Of a stretch of DNA of 64,000 nt, positions 63,951 through 64,000 are shown one piece after another (position 1 is the stretch's first letter; each line of letters starts with the position of its first letter). This DNA is from Anastrepha obliqua (Eukaryota; Arthropoda; Insecta; Diptera; Tephritidae). The stretch lies in assembly GCF_027943255.1 (NCBI RefSeq), contig NC_072896.1, positions 34,932,501 through 34,996,500 on the forward strand. Direction: 5' to 3'. A model generated the notes under the pieces. The model did no database searches and was not told where the DNA came from. It saw only the letters and a program-made list of their open reading frames with translations. The position numbers were made by a program, and so were the translations under genes.

Positions 63951-64000
63951 GCAAGTTTGTCACCGTTCATAGTCCACAAATATTCAAAATCCACAAACGT

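Overview
The window looks like insect DNA, most likely from a higher fly (tephritid-like dipteran). The basis is AT-rich spacers with CA/GT and CATA microsatellites, many mariner-type transposons of several subfamilies, Jockey-, R1-, LOA/I- and RTE-like non-LTR retrotransposons, one BEL/Pao LTR element and two tRNA-headed SINE-like families. I found no convincing host protein-coding gene, rRNA or functional tRNA. The genus is an inference.

Layout. 0-7.6 kb: a 96-100 bp tandem array, decayed mariner pieces, an RT fragment and an RNase H fragment. 7.7-10.1 kb: one mariner inserted inside another, both with TIRs and TA duplications. 10.4-15.6 kb: the best-preserved element, a LOA-like non-LTR retrotransposon with two uninterrupted ORFs (399 and 1197 aa) and a 38-base A tail. 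15.6-25.2 kb: nested, opposite-strand non-LTR remnants, two foldback structures, a mariner fragment and a SINE-like sequence. 26.3-35.1 kb: three rosa-like (DD41D) transposons that all lack the same inner part of the transposase, plus Jockey, RTE-like and gag-like pieces. 36.9-41.1 kb: an RNase H non-LTR remnant split by an R1-clade insertion with an 11 bp target duplication, and another split by a TTAA-flanked non-coding element. 43.9-45.8 kb: degenerate AGTCAAT repeats around R1- and RTE-like ends. 46.1-51.6 kb: a BEL/Pao element on the minus strand (440 bp LTRs, 5 bp target duplication, tRNA-Trp-type primer site) with a deleted pol and a TTAA element inside it. 51.8-58.2 kb: Jockey remnants, two more TTAA elements and a SINE. 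60.3-64 kb: LOA/I-like remnants and a mellifera-type mariner.

No genes work together here as a host pathway. The working logic is that of mobile elements: transposase with TIRs, RT with endonuclease and RNase H, gag-pol with LTRs. The most informative patterns are (1) a set of non-coding elements flanked by TTAA with G-run ends, several sitting inside other transposons, (2) the recurrent identical deletion in three rosa-like elements, and (3) the density of nested insertions on both strands, which fits heterochromatin or a piRNA-cluster-like locus.
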